This document shows, in pieces, positions 46,448-58,625 of a stretch of DNA of 64,000 nucleotides. Origin of the DNA: Apodemus sylvaticus (taxonomy: Eukaryota; Chordata; Mammalia; Rodentia; Muridae). The stretch spans positions 117,377,562-117,441,561 of the forward strand of contig NC_067477.1 of the NCBI RefSeq assembly GCF_947179515.1. The letters are read 5' to 3'. The translations under genes and the position numbers were made by a program. Under the pieces are notes generated by a model. The model searched no databases. It saw nothing but the letters and a program-made list of their open reading frames with translations, and was not told the origin of the DNA. The stretch's first letter is position 1, and the number at the start of each line of letters is the position of its first letter.

Positions 46448-47629
46448 TTTTTTTTTTTGGACTTTTTTTTTATTCGATATAATTTATTTACATTTCAAAT
46501 GATTTCCCTTTTCTAGCCCCCCCACTCCCCGAAAGTCCCATAAGCCCCCTTCTCTTCCCCTGTCCTCCCACCCACCCCTTCCCACTTCCCCATTCTGGTT
46601 TTGCCGAATACTGTTTCACTGAGTCTTTCCAGAACCAGGGGCCACTCCTCCTTTCTTCTTGTACCTCATTTGATGTGTGGATTATGTTTTGGGTATTCCA
46701 GTTTTCTAGGTTAATATCCACTTATTAGTGAGTGCATACCATGATTCACCTTTTGAGTCTGGGTTACCTCACTTAGTATGATATTCTCTAGCTCCATCCA
46801 TTTGCCTAAGAATTTCATGAATTCATTGTTTCTATTGGCTGAATAGTACTCCATTGTGTAGATATACCACATTTTTTGCATCCACTCTTCTGTTGAGGGA
46901 TACCTGGGTTCTTTCCAGCATCTGGCAATTATAAATAGGGTTGCTATGAACATAGTAGAACATGTATCCTTATTACATGGTGGGGAGTCTTCTGGATATA
47001 TGCCCAGGAGTGGTATAGCAGGATCTTCTGGAAGTGGGGTGCCCAGTTTTCTGAGGAACCGCCAGACTGATTTCCAGAGTGGTTGTACCAATTTGCAACC
47101 CCACCAGCAGTGGAGGAGTGTTCCTCTTTCTCCACACCCTCTCCAACACCTGCTGTCTCCTGAATTTTTAATCTTAGCCATTCTGACTGGTGTAAGATGA
47201 AATCTTAGGGTTGTTTTGATTTGCATTTCCCTAATGACTAATGAAGTTGAGCATTTTTTAAGATGCTTCTCCGCCATCCGAAGTTCTTCAGGTGAGAATT
47301 CTTTGTTTAACTCTGTACCCCATTTTTTAATAGGGTTGTTCGGTTTTCTGGAGTCTAACTTCTTGAGTTCTTTATATATATTGGATATTAGCCCTCTATC
47401 TGATGTAGGATTGGTGAAGATCTTTTCCCAATTTGTTGGTTGCCGATCTGTCCTCTTGATGGTGTCCTTTGCCTTACAGAAACTCTGTAACCTTATGAGG
47501 TCCCATTTGTCAATTCTTGCTCTTAGAGCATACGCTGTTGGTGTTCTGTTCAGAAACTTTCTCCCTGTACCGATGTCCTCAAGGGTCTTCCCCAGTTTCT
47601 TTTCTATTAGCTTCAGAGTGTCTGGCTTT
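46448..47629 (-). pseudogene. L1 ORF2 C-terminal part and 3' UTR
   Basis: Minus-strand frame of about 305 residues from KPDTLKLIEKKLGKTL through WRGCGERGTLLHCWWGC (cysteine-rich C-terminal region) to SLISGY and the native stop at 46713-46711, with no internal stop. About 263 bp of G-rich 3' UTR and an AATAAAAAAAAAG tail follow. It lacks its own upstream ORF2 in this orientation, so it cannot make a working protein. Confidence 0.92.
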
Positions 47630-49375
47630 GGGCACAGAGAAAGTATCCAAATTAACAAACTTAGAAATGAAAAGGGAGATATAACAACGGAAACTGAGGA
47701 AATCCAAAAAATCATCAGATCCTACTACAAGAGCCTGTACTCAACACAACTGGAGAATCTGGAGGAAATGGACAATTTCCTTGACAGATACCAAATACCA
47801 AAATTAAATCAGGACCAACTAGACCATCTAAACAGTCCCATAATGCCTAAAGAAATAGAAGGAGTCATAGAAAGTCTTCCAACCAAAAAAAGCACAGGAC
47901 CAGATGGTTTCAGTGCAGAATTCTATCAGACCTTCAAAGAAGAGTTAACACCAATGCTCCTCAAACTATTCCACAAAATAGAAACAGAAGGAACACTACC
48001 CAATTCCTTCTACGAAGCCACAATTACGCTGATACCAAAGCCACACAAAGATCCAACAAAGAAAGAGAACTTCAGACCAATTTCCCTTATGAACATCGAT
48101 GCAAAAATACTCAATAAAATTCTTGCCAACCGAATCCAAGAACACATCAAAACGATCATCCACCATGATCAAGTAGGCTTTATCCTGGGAATGCAGGGTT
48201 GGTTCAATATACAGAAATCCATCAATACAATCCACTACATAAACAAACTCAAAGAACAAAACCACATGGTCATTTCATTGGATGCTGAAAAAGCATTTGA
48301 CAAAATTCAGCATCCTTTCATGTTTAAAGTCTTGGAGAGAACAGGAATTCAAGGCCCATACCTAAACATAGTAAAAGCAATATACAGCAAACCCGTAGCC
48401 AGCATCAAACTAAATGGAGAGAAACTTGAAGCAATCCCACTAAAATCAGGGACCAGACAAGGCTGCCCCCTTTCCCCTTATCTTTTCAATATTGTACTTG
48501 AGGTACTAGCTCGGGCAATTCGACAACATAAGGAGGTCAAAGGGATACAAATTGGAAAGGAAGAAGTCAAACTATCATTATTTGCAGACGACATGATAGT
48601 CTACCTAAGTGACCCAAAAAACTCCACTAGAGAGCTCCTACAGCTGATAAACAACTTCAGCAAAGTGGCAGGTTATAAAATCAACTCAAGCAAATCAGTG
48701 GCCTTCCTATACTCAAAGGATAAGCAGGCTGAGAAAGAAATTAGGGAAATGACCCCCTTCACAATAGCCACAAACAGTATAAAGTATCTTGGGGTGACTC
48801 TTACCAAACATGTGAAAGATCTGTATGACAAGAACTTCAAGACTCTGAAGAAGGAAATGGAAGAAGACCTCAAAAAATGGGAAAACCTCCCATGCTCATG
48901 GATCGGTAGAATCAATATAGTTAAAATGGCCATTTTGCCAAAAGCAATATACAGATTCAATGCAATACCCATCAAAATCCCAACTCAATTCTTCACAGAG
49001 TTAGAAAGAGCAATCATCAAATTCATCTGGAACAACAAAAAACCCAGGATAGCTAAAACTATTCTCAGCAACAAAAGAAAATCTGGGGGAATCAGTATCC
49101 CTGACCTCAAGCAATACTACAGAGCAATAGTGTTAAAAACTGCATGGTATTGGTACAGTGACAGGCAGGAGGATCAATGGAACAGGATTGAAGATCCAGA
49201 AATGAACCCACACACCTATGGCCACTTGATCCTCGACAAAGAGGCTGAAAACATCCAATGGAAAAAAGATAGCCTTTTCAACAAATGGTGCTGGTTCAAC
49301 TGGAGGTCAGCATGCAGAAGAATGCGAATTGATCCATCCTTGTCTCCTTGTACTAAGCTCAAATCCAAATGGATC
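46448..49375 (-). mobile_element. Inverted (twin-primed) 5'-truncated L1 LINE, 2.93 kb
   Basis: One L1 copy whose 5' part is flipped. The 3' part lies on minus at 46448-47629 (A-tail at left, then 3' UTR and ORF2 C-terminus) and the upstream ORF2 part lies on plus at 47636-49375. Identical 14-bp repeats at 46434-46447 and 49376-49389 bracket the whole unit, showing a single insertion. In an intact ORF2 the two parts are almost contiguous (…KSKWIK then …KPDTLKL), so only about a dozen bases were lost at the internal junction. Orientation is given for the 3' end. Confidence 0.93.
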
Positions 49376-49384
49376 AAGGCTTAG
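47636..49384 (+). pseudogene. L1 ORF2 reverse transcriptase segment, inverted part
   Basis: About 582 codons of ORF2 open on +, from IQINKLRNEKGDIT through the reverse transcriptase motifs: TLIPKP, FRPISL, LDAEKAFDKIQHP, GTRQGCPLSPYLFN and the catalytic FADDMIVY, then to CTKLKSKWIK. The stop TAG at 49382-49384 comes from the target-site duplication, not from L1. The frame continues leftwards to an ATG at 47216 through antisense L1 sequence, giving an accidental 722-codon frame. The endonuclease domain, ORF1 and 5' UTR are absent, so this is not a functional element. Confidence 0.93.
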
Positions 49385-49389
49385 TTTTA
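49376..49389. repeat. Target-site duplication of twin-primed L1, right copy
   Basis: aaggcttagtttta, identical to 46434-46447. Confidence 0.88.
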
Positions 49390-49659
49390 AAAGGAGGGTT
49401 GGGGAAGGCAGTCAGATACTTTGCCTCATTCACTTTGGGGAAAGATTCAAAAAAATGTGGTTCAGTGGATCAAAATATCAATTAGTAGTTCCTTTAATAC
49501 TTCTGGATGTATATCCTTTAGGCAAAAGCAGCATTACAACAAATACAAAAGTATAACAGAAAAGTAATGTCCAGAAAGTACTTTACATCCAGAGTACTTT
49601 CTCTAGCTGCCAATGTGTCTTTATGTTCTGCCTCAATTGATACAGAAAGCAAGTACATA

Positions 49660-49762
49660 TACAGTCACTATGACTCAAAGATGCAATTACCCCACAGATT
49701 GTTAGCGGAAAAACTGAGATTAGAACCTAACTCAGGACTTCCCCAGTCAGCCCTTTCTTACC
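49660..49762 (+). mobile_element. Possible MIR fragment
   Basis: aaaaactgagattagaacct, aactcaggacttcc resemble the MIR 3' part (gctgggattcgaacccagg). Confidence 0.35.
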
Positions 49763-50559
49763 TCTCCCTCCCTTTCTCCCCTCCCCACCCCCGTGTCTCT
49801 GTGTGTGTTTGTGTGTACACGTTAGTATACAGTTTCAGCCTTTTAAACATCAAGGAGAGCCCACAGACATACCCTGCAGTCACTTCGTGCCAGCTGTCAG
49901 CCTTGGTCAGTCAGAAGTTTCTGTGGTTAGCAACAGTAACTACAGAGATGCAAAAGCCGGCTGTGCAGTGCTCAGCCATAAACACGAGATGAGCTCCACC
50001 CAATACTCCTAGAACATCATGGGAAAGACGGACAGAATCCAAGGGCTGCAGGGTGGGAGAGTGCTGTGCACTGCTGTCTTTCACACACAACTCAGCCCTG
50101 GCACTCAGGGTCACAGCGGCCATGATTGCTGCGCAAGGTCTGTACAAGACTGTGCTTGCCCACACCCTGTCATGGCAGCATGGCTTCTAGGTAGTGAAGG
50201 GCTGCTGGAAGAAGGTAAACCTTTCTTCTAGGCTCTCTTTTAAATACCCTCTCACACATAATTCTGTAAATACCATAACGGAACACCCGACTGTGGGCAG
50301 AAAAGAAATGAGAGTAGAAGTAGACTGGTAAGGAAGAGAAGGGAAATCAGCAGAGTGGGCGGGGACAGAGGAATATTGGGGATGAATATGATCAAAATAT
50401 AACAGACATGAAAATGTTGTAATGGGGTCATTTTGCATAATTAATACATTCTGATAAAAATACTCAAGGCTAAACTATCTGCTGAAAATTTATAAGCCCT
50501 CCATATACCATCTGATGAGATTTTATGAGGTAAATACAACCAGAAGAAGAGAGCACTGC

Positions 50560-50910
50560 TTGCAACCCTGGACCTCCTTCCAGCACTTCCCTCCCAATGA
50601 TTAACCACCCTCAATGGAAGAAATGATTCTAGCTTCTATAAATTCAAACTATTTCTTAGCTTAATTTAGACAATATTAGAAAGTGCATATTCTTCTGTAG
50701 TTGGCTTCTTTTACTCCTCACACTTAGATGACTCATCCATGTAAGAAAACAGAGGGAAAGGATCACCTTCTGCACAGATATACAGTACTCCACAGGACAA
50801 ACACAGCAAAGTGAATCCAGTCCCTGCACCCTTCTGGATTTAATTATGTTGATGGTATTATTATGAACATTCTTGGGGTATTTGTGTGGTTGTTTGTTTC
50901 TTTGGAAGAA
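50560..50910 (-). mobile_element. Ancient L1 3' fragment, decayed
   Basis: + strand agttggcttcttttactcct, actcatccatgtaagaaaac, attattatgaacattcttgg and ggtatttgtgtgg match the reversed L1 3' end as seen in old mammalian L1s. Confidence 0.5.
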
Positions 50911-51268
50911 ACTCAAGACAGACATGGACAAGGACTTTGAAGAAGCAGAGGAATTAGGCACCCTATCTAGATCCCACAAAGCATGTCTCCTCTACACACT
51001 CAAGTCAGAAAATCTATCTGGATCTTAACATTTTTAATTCTTATGTGCTACAAAGCAAAATCTTAGGTACAAATACTATGCAAAATAAGATTATAGTTTA
51101 TGGCTACTACAGTTACTTAGTCAAAAGCTTTTCAAATAAAATTCAATCTTACTAATTTGCATAAGCCAATAAGACTAATGATAATATTTAGAGTGGGAAT
51201 ATCTTCATGATAAGTATACTTTACAGATACTTGCTACTTTACTGTTAAGTAAAAAATGTGACTCTCAA

Positions 51269-51452
51269 GCCAGGCGGTGGTGGCACACGCCTTTAATCCC
51301 AGCACTTGGGAGGCAGAGGCAGGTGGATTTCTGAGTTCAAGGCTGGCCTGGCCTACAGAGTGAGATCCAGGACAGCCATGGCTACACAGAGAAACCCTAT
51401 CTCAAAAAAACCAAATCCAAGAAACAACAACAAACAAAAACAAAAAAAAAAT
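51269..51452 (+). mobile_element. B1 SINE
   Basis: gccaggcggtggtggcacac ... gaaaccctatctcaaaaaaa with a CAA/A-rich tail; close to consensus throughout. Confidence 0.95.
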
Positions 51453-52895
51453 GTTCAAGAGGAATTAAGTGCAACCCCAGGTGATATACCCTTGGGAGCA
51501 GACCTGTGTCGACAGGCAACTAGCAGTATTGAAAAGCCTGGGTTCTGTCCAATTCCCTGCGCAGCTTCTGTAACTTCACACACAGTTCATGCTTGCTCTA
51601 AAAACCATACAAACAATGCTACATTTACTCCTTCTCCTTCCTGTAACCAGCTTTTCCCTTTTTCTCCCTTCAAAATAAAAGCCACAAAACTACCCAAGTT
51701 TCTATAAGACCAGCAAAGAAAATTCCAACATAAATCTGCATATAATCAAATATTTATAGCCAAATTATTTTAAGAATTTTTAATTAACATCATAATAATA
51801 TGGCTATAAAAAGTCCTGGAGTTCCAAGAGTATCCAGAGAAAAGACCTCAAATACACCAAGGCTCTCCCTACCACAGCTCACACAGTCCAGTACCCTGAA
51901 CCTCCACCCACCATAACACACAGTAACGCGTAAATACCCCAATGCTCCACTGTCTACAACTCACAGTAACAAGGAAAGATAATCAAGTTAGGAAACCCTG
52001 GCCCCATGCCTAGCACGCCCTCTCTCACAGACTCCATGCTAGGGAAGAAGCTCCAGGACTCTGCACACCAGGCATACCTCAGAGAGAAGCAGGTTCCACT
52101 CTCTGGTAGAAGATTCAGCTGACTCCAGCCTCTCCCAAGCCCCTCCTCTCCCACCCAACAGCTGCTCCATGTGCAAACCATTTCAACATTCTTTCAACCC
52201 ATATAAATCTGTGGGTTGCTTTACTTTTTCTTTGAACCAGTTACCCATGTGCCCAATCCCACAGTGACTATGAGTTACATGAAATCCTTAACACATGTTT
52301 ATTTTGATGTCTGCCTGAGTCCTTCATATTCTAGACAACTATGTTACTAGGAAGACACTACTTGGTATGACTAGGAATTCCTAACAGTGAAGGTAAATTA
52401 CAATGGAAAGTCCATCTCCCAAGGTACTCGAGCCTTTGGCTTTTGAAAAGCATCAACCCTTTATGAAGGTGACTGGGTGAGTTAAGTCCTGAGCACTGGA
52501 TGAAGACAGGAAACTTCGACTCACAATCTGAAAAATCCATTACTAGTGTGTGTAGATAACAGAAAGATGGTTCCAGAAACCCCAGTATCCCTCTTTACCT
52601 GCACTTAGAAATCCTTTCAAACAGTTCCGGCAACTGAGGAAAATAAATGCTCAATCCAGTACACAATTCCCTTTACAGAGAAGCATGGAAGACTTGCCCT
52701 GTAAAAGATTCTCAAACTGCTACAGTACTTTAAATTCATCTGTGTTCATCAAGCCATCGGTAACAGGCATGCCGGCCCTGCACTCTATACACACACATAC
52801 ACAATAACAAAAATTTTATATCATAATAAATTTCTTTGTATTTAAATTCTTCTATTCATTATACATGCAAGTATGTGCTTAAATGTGGCACATCC

Positions 52896-53040
52896 ATGAT
52901 ACAATGCATATGTGGAAGTCAGAATGCAACTGGTGGGAGCTGGCTTTCTTCTTCCTTCTACCATGTGTGTTCCAGGGACGATTCATGTTATCAGACATGG
53001 CAGCAAGCACCTTTACGGGCTGAGTCCTCAAGTACTACTT
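52896..53040 (-). mobile_element. B3-type SINE
   Basis: + strand gtggaagtcagaatgcaact, ccttctaccatgtgtgttcc, tatcagacatggcagcaagc, acctttacgggctgagtcct are reversed B3 blocks. Confidence 0.8.
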
Positions 53041-53061
53041 GGCCTGTTTTCTTTGTTCAGA

Positions 53062-53066
<5 letters not shown>

Positions 53067-53113
<47 letters not shown>
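53067..53113. repeat. (GT)n microsatellite
   Basis: About 23 uninterrupted GT units. Confidence 0.97.
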
Positions 53114-53116
<3 letters not shown>

Positions 53117-53141
53117 TTTAAGTATGATACACATACTTTTT

Positions 53142-53312
53142 TATTTTAGTTTAGTTTTTTTGGATTTGGTTTTTTCAAGACAGGGTTTCTCTGTATAGCC
53201 CTGGCTGTCCTGGAACTCACTCTGTAGACCAGACTAGCTTTGATCTCAGAAATCCGCCTGCCTCTGCCTCTCAGAGTGCTGGGATTACAGGCATGCACCA
53301 CCACCACCTGGC
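53142..53312 (-). mobile_element. B1 SINE with short target-site duplication
   Basis: + strand ttttttcaagacagggtttc ... gcatgcaccaccaccacctggc, flanked by tatgataca at 53123-53131 and 53313-53321. Confidence 0.92.
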
Positions 53313-54289
53313 TATGATACATGCATTATACATCCCAAATACACAAATATCTTGCATATACATTTAAATATTCAAACAATTATCACAAACATATAAAACC
53401 TAGTCAATCAGAAATATTTGAGTAGATCCTATCTAAATGTCATCAAAATAACCACAAAGACAAATAACAAGACAATTTAATAAATGCAAGAACTATGCAT
53501 GTTCTAACTCTAGGGCACTCATTTTTCTAGGACATAAAACATTCTCCACTCTTCTGACTCAGCACTAATGGCCATGGTCCTTTCCAGTGTAAGCAAAAGT
53601 ATCAGAAAAAGAAGCTGGCTAATGCCTTGGAGAGCAACTTCAAATCAATCTAGATACACGCATGCAAAAATGTTTAAAGCTTGAAAGGGTTAACCTGGGC
53701 AAACTTTCCATTTCTGTAAGCAGTGGTAAAAAGAGAAGCATTAGAAGCAGCTGTACAGATCAGATGCCAGAATCTGGAAGGAAGGAGCCCTCCATCCCAC
53801 GGAGCCCGAAGCTTCCAGAACCTTTGACTTCTTTTTCATTGATGCTTTTGTATACTCCAGACTGTGAAACTGCCAACTACAAAAATTACAACATGAAAAT
53901 CTCTTCTTCTCTGAAAACTGAGACTAGCAAAAATAATAAATTACCTTCCTAAAGGTTAGTGATTAACTCAACTTATAACAATTTTACAAACGTAAAAGTT
54001 CAAGTTGTATTCCAGGATGAACAACTGAATGAGTAAAGTCAGGACACAAGGAACACTCTCCCCATGCTCCTCAGCCCTGTGAGTTCTACTTGGTATGACT
54101 AGGAACTCCTGGCTAGTGAGTTCTAGCTGGGACTAGTCACTGAAGTAACGAAACCTCTTCCAAATTGAAAAGGAAAGTGTGATTTCTACAAGACATGAAT
54201 TTCAGTCTGGAAACCTTAGAAGGGAATTACAAAATACCAGAGGAGCTAGTAATTCAGAAAAGTTGCAGGAACAAATTTCAAGACACAAA

Positions 54290-54418
54290 AGTCAAGCGTG
54301 GAGGTTTATACCTGAAATCTCATCACTTGAGAGGCTGAGACACAAAAATTACTGTAAAGTTAAGGCCAGTCTCATCTCCTAGAAGAGTTCGGGGCCAGTG
54401 TGGGGTCTACAGTAAAAC
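54290..54418 (+). mobile_element. Diverged B1/B4 SINE
   Basis: gtcaagcgtggaggtttata, catcacttgagaggctgaga, gttaaggccagtctcatctc. Followed by a G14 run and GGAA-rich purine tract. Confidence 0.6.
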
Positions 54419-54420
54419 CC

Positions 54421-54545
54421 TGGGGGGGGGGGGGGAGAGGAAGAAGACAGACGGACAGAAAGAAGGAAGGAAGGAAGGAAGGAAGGAAAAATAGGAAAAG
54501 GGAGATGAAGAGAGGGAGGAAGGGAAAGGAGGGGAGGGAGGGAGA
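54421..54545. repeat. Poly(G) and GGAA-rich polypurine tract
   Basis: G14 at about 54421-54435, then GAA/GGAA repeats (six clean GGAA units near 54463-54487) and GGGA-rich sequence. Confidence 0.93.
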
Positions 54546-54845
54546 TAAAAGTAAACCAAAAAAGAACTTACAAAAACAAGTCGCTTTTTACAAGTACACT
54601 CAAAACCTAAGAATAAATTCAACCAAAGATGTGAAACTAAACTAAAAACTACAAAGCACTGCCAAAAGAAACTAAAGACAATTTAAATATTTAGAAAGAA
54701 TCCCATATTTATGAATTTGGCAATAAAACACAAAGCAATTTATAGAGGCAATACAATTACTATCAAAACTCCAATGCTTTATTTTCCAAACACATTAAAA
54801 AATAATTCTCAATATAAATGTAAAGTTAACAGAAAGTTAACTTTT

Positions 54846-55009
54846 ACAAAAATTTATTTTATGTTCTGTTGCTGTCTTCAGACACACCAGAAGAGGGCAC
54901 CAGATCACATTACAGATGGTTGTGAGCCACCATATGGTTGCCTGGAATTGAACTGAGGACCTCTGGAAAAGTAGTCAGTGCTCTTAACCACTGAGCCATC
55001 TTTCCAGCC
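54846..55009 (-). mobile_element. B2 SINE with target-site duplication
   Basis: + strand gctgtcttcagacacaccag, agatggttgtgagccaccat, ctcttaaccactgagccatc. Perfect 12-bp repeats aagttaactttt flank it at 54834-54845 and 55010-55021. Confidence 0.95.
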
Positions 55010-55443
55010 AAGTTAACTTTTGATAGCTAATTAATACAAGAGAATAAGATCTTATTATTAACAGGAGACAGCTAACCCTCACATTAGAATACACTTGTTT
55101 CCCTGACTTGTGACCATCTCCTTCCAACCTCTGCCTCTGTGGTGACTGCCCCTGTTCTGTTCATTATGGCCCTCTACCTCCCACTTCTAAGGATGTATGT
55201 GATCTCTTGTAGGCCCCATCCACACAACTCAAGATTGGTAACCTACTCCAGATTGTCAAATAATCAAGACCTCCCTTTGCCACAGAAAATAATGCATATT
55301 AGCCTCCAGCCCTTAGAAATTACAAAGCTTCTTCCCCAGAAATGTTAAGCAAATCCCACTGAAACTCAAACATAGCATCAAACATATTAAAAGCTATCAC
55401 ATGGCAAAAGACTGTTGTACTTTGAATACAAGAGTTTCATCTC

Positions 55444-55617
55444 GCCGGGCAGTGGTGGCACACGCCTTTAATCCCAGCACTTGGGAGGCAGAGGCAGGCA
55501 GATTTCTGAGTTTGAAGCCAGCCTGGTCTACAGAGTGAGTTCCAGGACAGCCCGAGCTATACAGAGAAACCCTGTCTCGAAAACAAAACAAAACAAACAA
55601 ACAAACAAACAAACAAA
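55444..55617 (+). mobile_element. Young B1 SINE with 13-bp target-site duplication
   Basis: gccgggcagtggtggcacac ... gaaaccctgtctcgaaaac and an (AAAC)n tail. agagtttcatctc is repeated exactly at 55431-55443 and 55618-55630. Close to consensus. Confidence 0.97.
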
Positions 55618-56792
55618 AGAGTTTCATCTCTTATGTATAAAAAAGATGCAAATCAACTCAAATGTAGTTTGTCCTGAATTACCTGGAAGCACGCATCTGA
55701 CATGTGCACTAAGAACCCAGCTTTCTCTTTCTGCTACACTAGTAGAGATGGGTCTTCTGTTACAAACAGAATTTACAGAGTTGGGTAATATTAAGGTTTT
55801 AAATAAATCTGAAACAAACTACTTTCCAATAGCAACAAGTTTATTTTTACCCTCTAAATTTTTCCAGACAATTTCAGGGCCCACTAGCCCTTGAATTTCC
55901 TCCAGAATCAAGCAGTTTTCATTCCATAAAATCAAAATAAATTCCAGATGAATTAAAGAGTTACATGCAAACTGTGAAAGCACTACAGAATTAGAATAAA
56001 ATATAACAATAGGAAAAATGGGCAAGGTATCAAAATAGTCTCATATGAGAAAAATCAAATTAAGGCAGTATGAGACATGTTTTCAATTACTAGTTTCTCG
56101 TATTTGTCTGTGATAATATCTAGTCAAAGTGAGCACACAGGGAAAGAGGCAAGCATACTATGACTACAGGCATTAACAGATGGGCTCATTTAAAAAGCAA
56201 CATTGTGAGACTGGCACTTTTAAAGCACATATATATTTATAACCAAAAATATCATTCATATTTTCTGCTTTGCAAAAAACCTGAGAAAGTGTATAGTAAA
56301 AATGGCTGGGATTATACCTCAATAGAAAAGAGGCCATGAATTTAATTCCAATATCATAAATTTGTAAACGAATAAATAGTTTACTGGGGTAGTACGTGTA
56401 CATGAAAATTAGAAGAGTAAAATGTCCATCAATAAAGCAATGGCAGCAGTGAGAAGGCTCAAATATTGAAAGTGTGTACTGCTCCAAGGGTACAGACCCA
56501 AGTTCAGCTCCCAGCACCAAGTCACAGGGTCTTCTGTGTAAACTGAAGTCCAGGAGTAGGCTCCAATGCCAGTGAAGGAATGGATATGCTGGTAAGGTGA
56601 GGAAGCAGGCGGTATGGCCCAGATTAAAAGTTTGCTTTCCCAGCTCAAAATCTGGATTAAATTTGATGTGTCATCTCCACATCAAAAGCATGTTGTCTTC
56701 TGCCTTGAGATCTGGATCACAGGTGTGTCCTCCATTTCTATCTATGGTCTAGCTGACAAGCATAGCCATCACAGCTTACTATACTAATGCCC

Positions 56793-57150
56793 ACTGTGGT
56801 GGTTTAAATAGGAACACCCCTCCCATTAGACTTGAGAGAATGCTTGACCCATAGGGAGTGGCACTATTAGGAGGTGTGGCCTTGTCAGAGTAGGTGTGGC
56901 CTTGCTGCAGAAAGTGTGTCACTGTTGGTGCAGGCTTTGAGGTCTCATGCTCACAATACTTACCTTTTAGATCTAAATGTAGAGCTCTTCAGTTCCTTCT
57001 CCAGCGCCATGTCTGCCCGTGCGGTGCCATGCTTCTCACCGTGACAATAATAAAACTAAACCTCTAATACCATAAACCAGCCTCAACTAAATGTTTCATT
57101 TATAAGAATTGTTGTGGTCATGGTGTCTCTTAAAAGAAATAAAACCCCAA
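56793..57150 (+). mobile_element. Rodent URR1-like interspersed repeat
   Basis: gtggtggtttaaatag, ggcactattaggaggtgtgg, agtgtgtcactgttggtgc, ttccttctccagcgccatgt, ctcaactaaatgtttcattt, ggtcatggtgtctctt are landmarks of a common rodent repeat I associate with URR1 (hAT-Charlie, non-autonomous). ggaggtgtggcc is partly duplicated (56871-56900). Family name from memory. Confidence 0.6.
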
Positions 57151-57478
57151 TTAAGGCACCTACTTAGCCACAAATGCAAAGCTTCTCTAATTTCTTTTTC
57201 TGGGTTCAATAATTCACTACAATATTTCTCATAAAACACAATACCCAATATAAAGAGCTCACCTCAGGAAACGCTATGTGAAAGAGATGCACTGTGAAAG
57301 GTCAAAGAAGAGAAATGTACAGAAAGCATCACACCTCAAGAAATGCGTCAACTGACATTTGACATTCACCAGTGTTCTGACTTGCATTACCTAAACAAGA
57401 CTAGCTAGACCATTGAGCTCTGACTAAACTCAGTATCTAGTTTCTTCTCCCCTTCTAGGAGACTTGGGCAAGCATGCA

Positions 57479-57509
57479 TTGGGGGTGGGGTGGGGGTGGG
57501 GGTCGGGGT
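57479..57509 (+). repeat. G-rich (GGGGT)n tract
   Basis: Five runs of 4-5 G separated by single T or TC in about 30 bp. The Lclat1-sense strand is C-rich here. Confidence 0.93.
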
Positions 57510-58083
57510 CATTCTGATACATAGACCATTAGCACAAACTCCCAGTTTAATCAAAAGGCACTTGGAGATCACAGAAAATATCCTTACCATTCAGAAAATT
57601 CCAAGGAAGTTTTAAATCCAAAGTCAAGAACCAGAGAAGGATCAGACACAGTTTATTAAATATGCAGTAAATAGGAAGTTACTATTTTAACAACCAACTA
57701 GTAGACTACTGAAATAATGCCAGGATAAAGAAAAAGTGGAGATTAAGCCTTACAAAAACCAACAACAAGAAAAGTGGGGAAATGGCAAATCGCCCACAAA
57801 AGTTCAATTCTGACAATTAAATGCATAAAAATGAGTAAACCCCGGCAGAAAATGGAATATGGGATTGAGAATGAACTCAGCTCAGTTAACTAAGAGGCAG
57901 AAGTGGTGAATGGGAATTCCAATGGGACACTGAGCAGGTAGAACCTAGAGTTGTAAACAAAGCCAGAATCACTTGTCAGCTATCCACACAGATAAGGCCC
58001 TCCCAAAGTCCCTGTTGCTTTAAGAGCATGTAATGGTATAAGCCAGTGATGTTAAGTAAGCCAGTGTGTGCCCTGCAACATAA

Positions 58084-58178
58084 GCTGGGCTGGAAATGAG
58101 ACACAGACCTATAACCCCAAGGGCTGGGAAGGACAGAGCAGAAGGACTACAAGTTTAAGAGCAGCCTAGAGTACTCTT
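58084..58178 (+). mobile_element. Diverged B1 SINE, left part
   Basis: gacctataaccccaagggct, gggaaggacagagcagaagg, agtttaagagcagcctag. Its probable continuation is at 58551-58625, across an LTR-like insertion. Confidence 0.55.
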
Positions 58179-58189
58179 ACTTTTCAAAC

Positions 58190-58550
58190 TGTGTAGATGC
58201 CACATGACAATCAAACTAATTCCTCAGCCTCTGAGGATTTCCTCTAACTGTAGGACATTTTTTTGATCAATGAGTAATGTTGGAGAGCTCAGTACATTTA
58301 ATAGTACCACCCCCAAGTAGAGGGCACTGAGAGTAGAAGAAAGCAGGCTGAACCAGGCATAGGAGCAAGCCAGTGAGCAGCACTTCTCCAAGGTCTCTGC
58401 TTCAGTTCCTGCCTCCAGGTTCCTGTCTTGAGTTCCTGTCCTGACCTCCTTCAATGATGGACAATGATGCAGAATTGTAAACATAAACCTTTCCTTTCCA
58501 GCTTACTTTTGATAGTATTTTATCACAGCAATAAAAACCATTTTAAGACA
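58190..58550 (+). mobile_element. Old MT/ORR-type MaLR LTR
   Basis: agaagaaagcaggctgaacc, aggagcaagccagtgagcag, ccaaggtctctgcttcagtt, ccttcaatgatggacaatg, ttttatcacagcaataaaa and a TTAAGACA end parallel the LTRs at 16675 and 26813 but with much more divergence. Confidence 0.6.
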
Positions 58551-58625
58551 AGCCAGGATAGCCAGGGATACACAGAGAGAAACCCTGTCTCAAACAAACA
58601 AACAAATAAACAAACAAACAAGACA
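58551..58625 (+). mobile_element. B1 SINE, right part
   Basis: gccaggatagccagggatac, acagagagaaaccctgtctc, then a CAAA tail: the 3' half of a B1. Confidence 0.75.

Noticed and set aside
47216..49384. A 722-codon open frame that could be read as a large gene
   Set aside because: Codons 1-140 are antisense L1 sequence and the rest is a truncated L1 ORF2 segment; the frame is an accident of the inversion.
56440..56590. Possible old B3 SINE (agaaggctcaaatattgaaa, agttcagctcccagcacc)
   Set aside because: Only two short blocks match and the tRNA-like head is not convincing.
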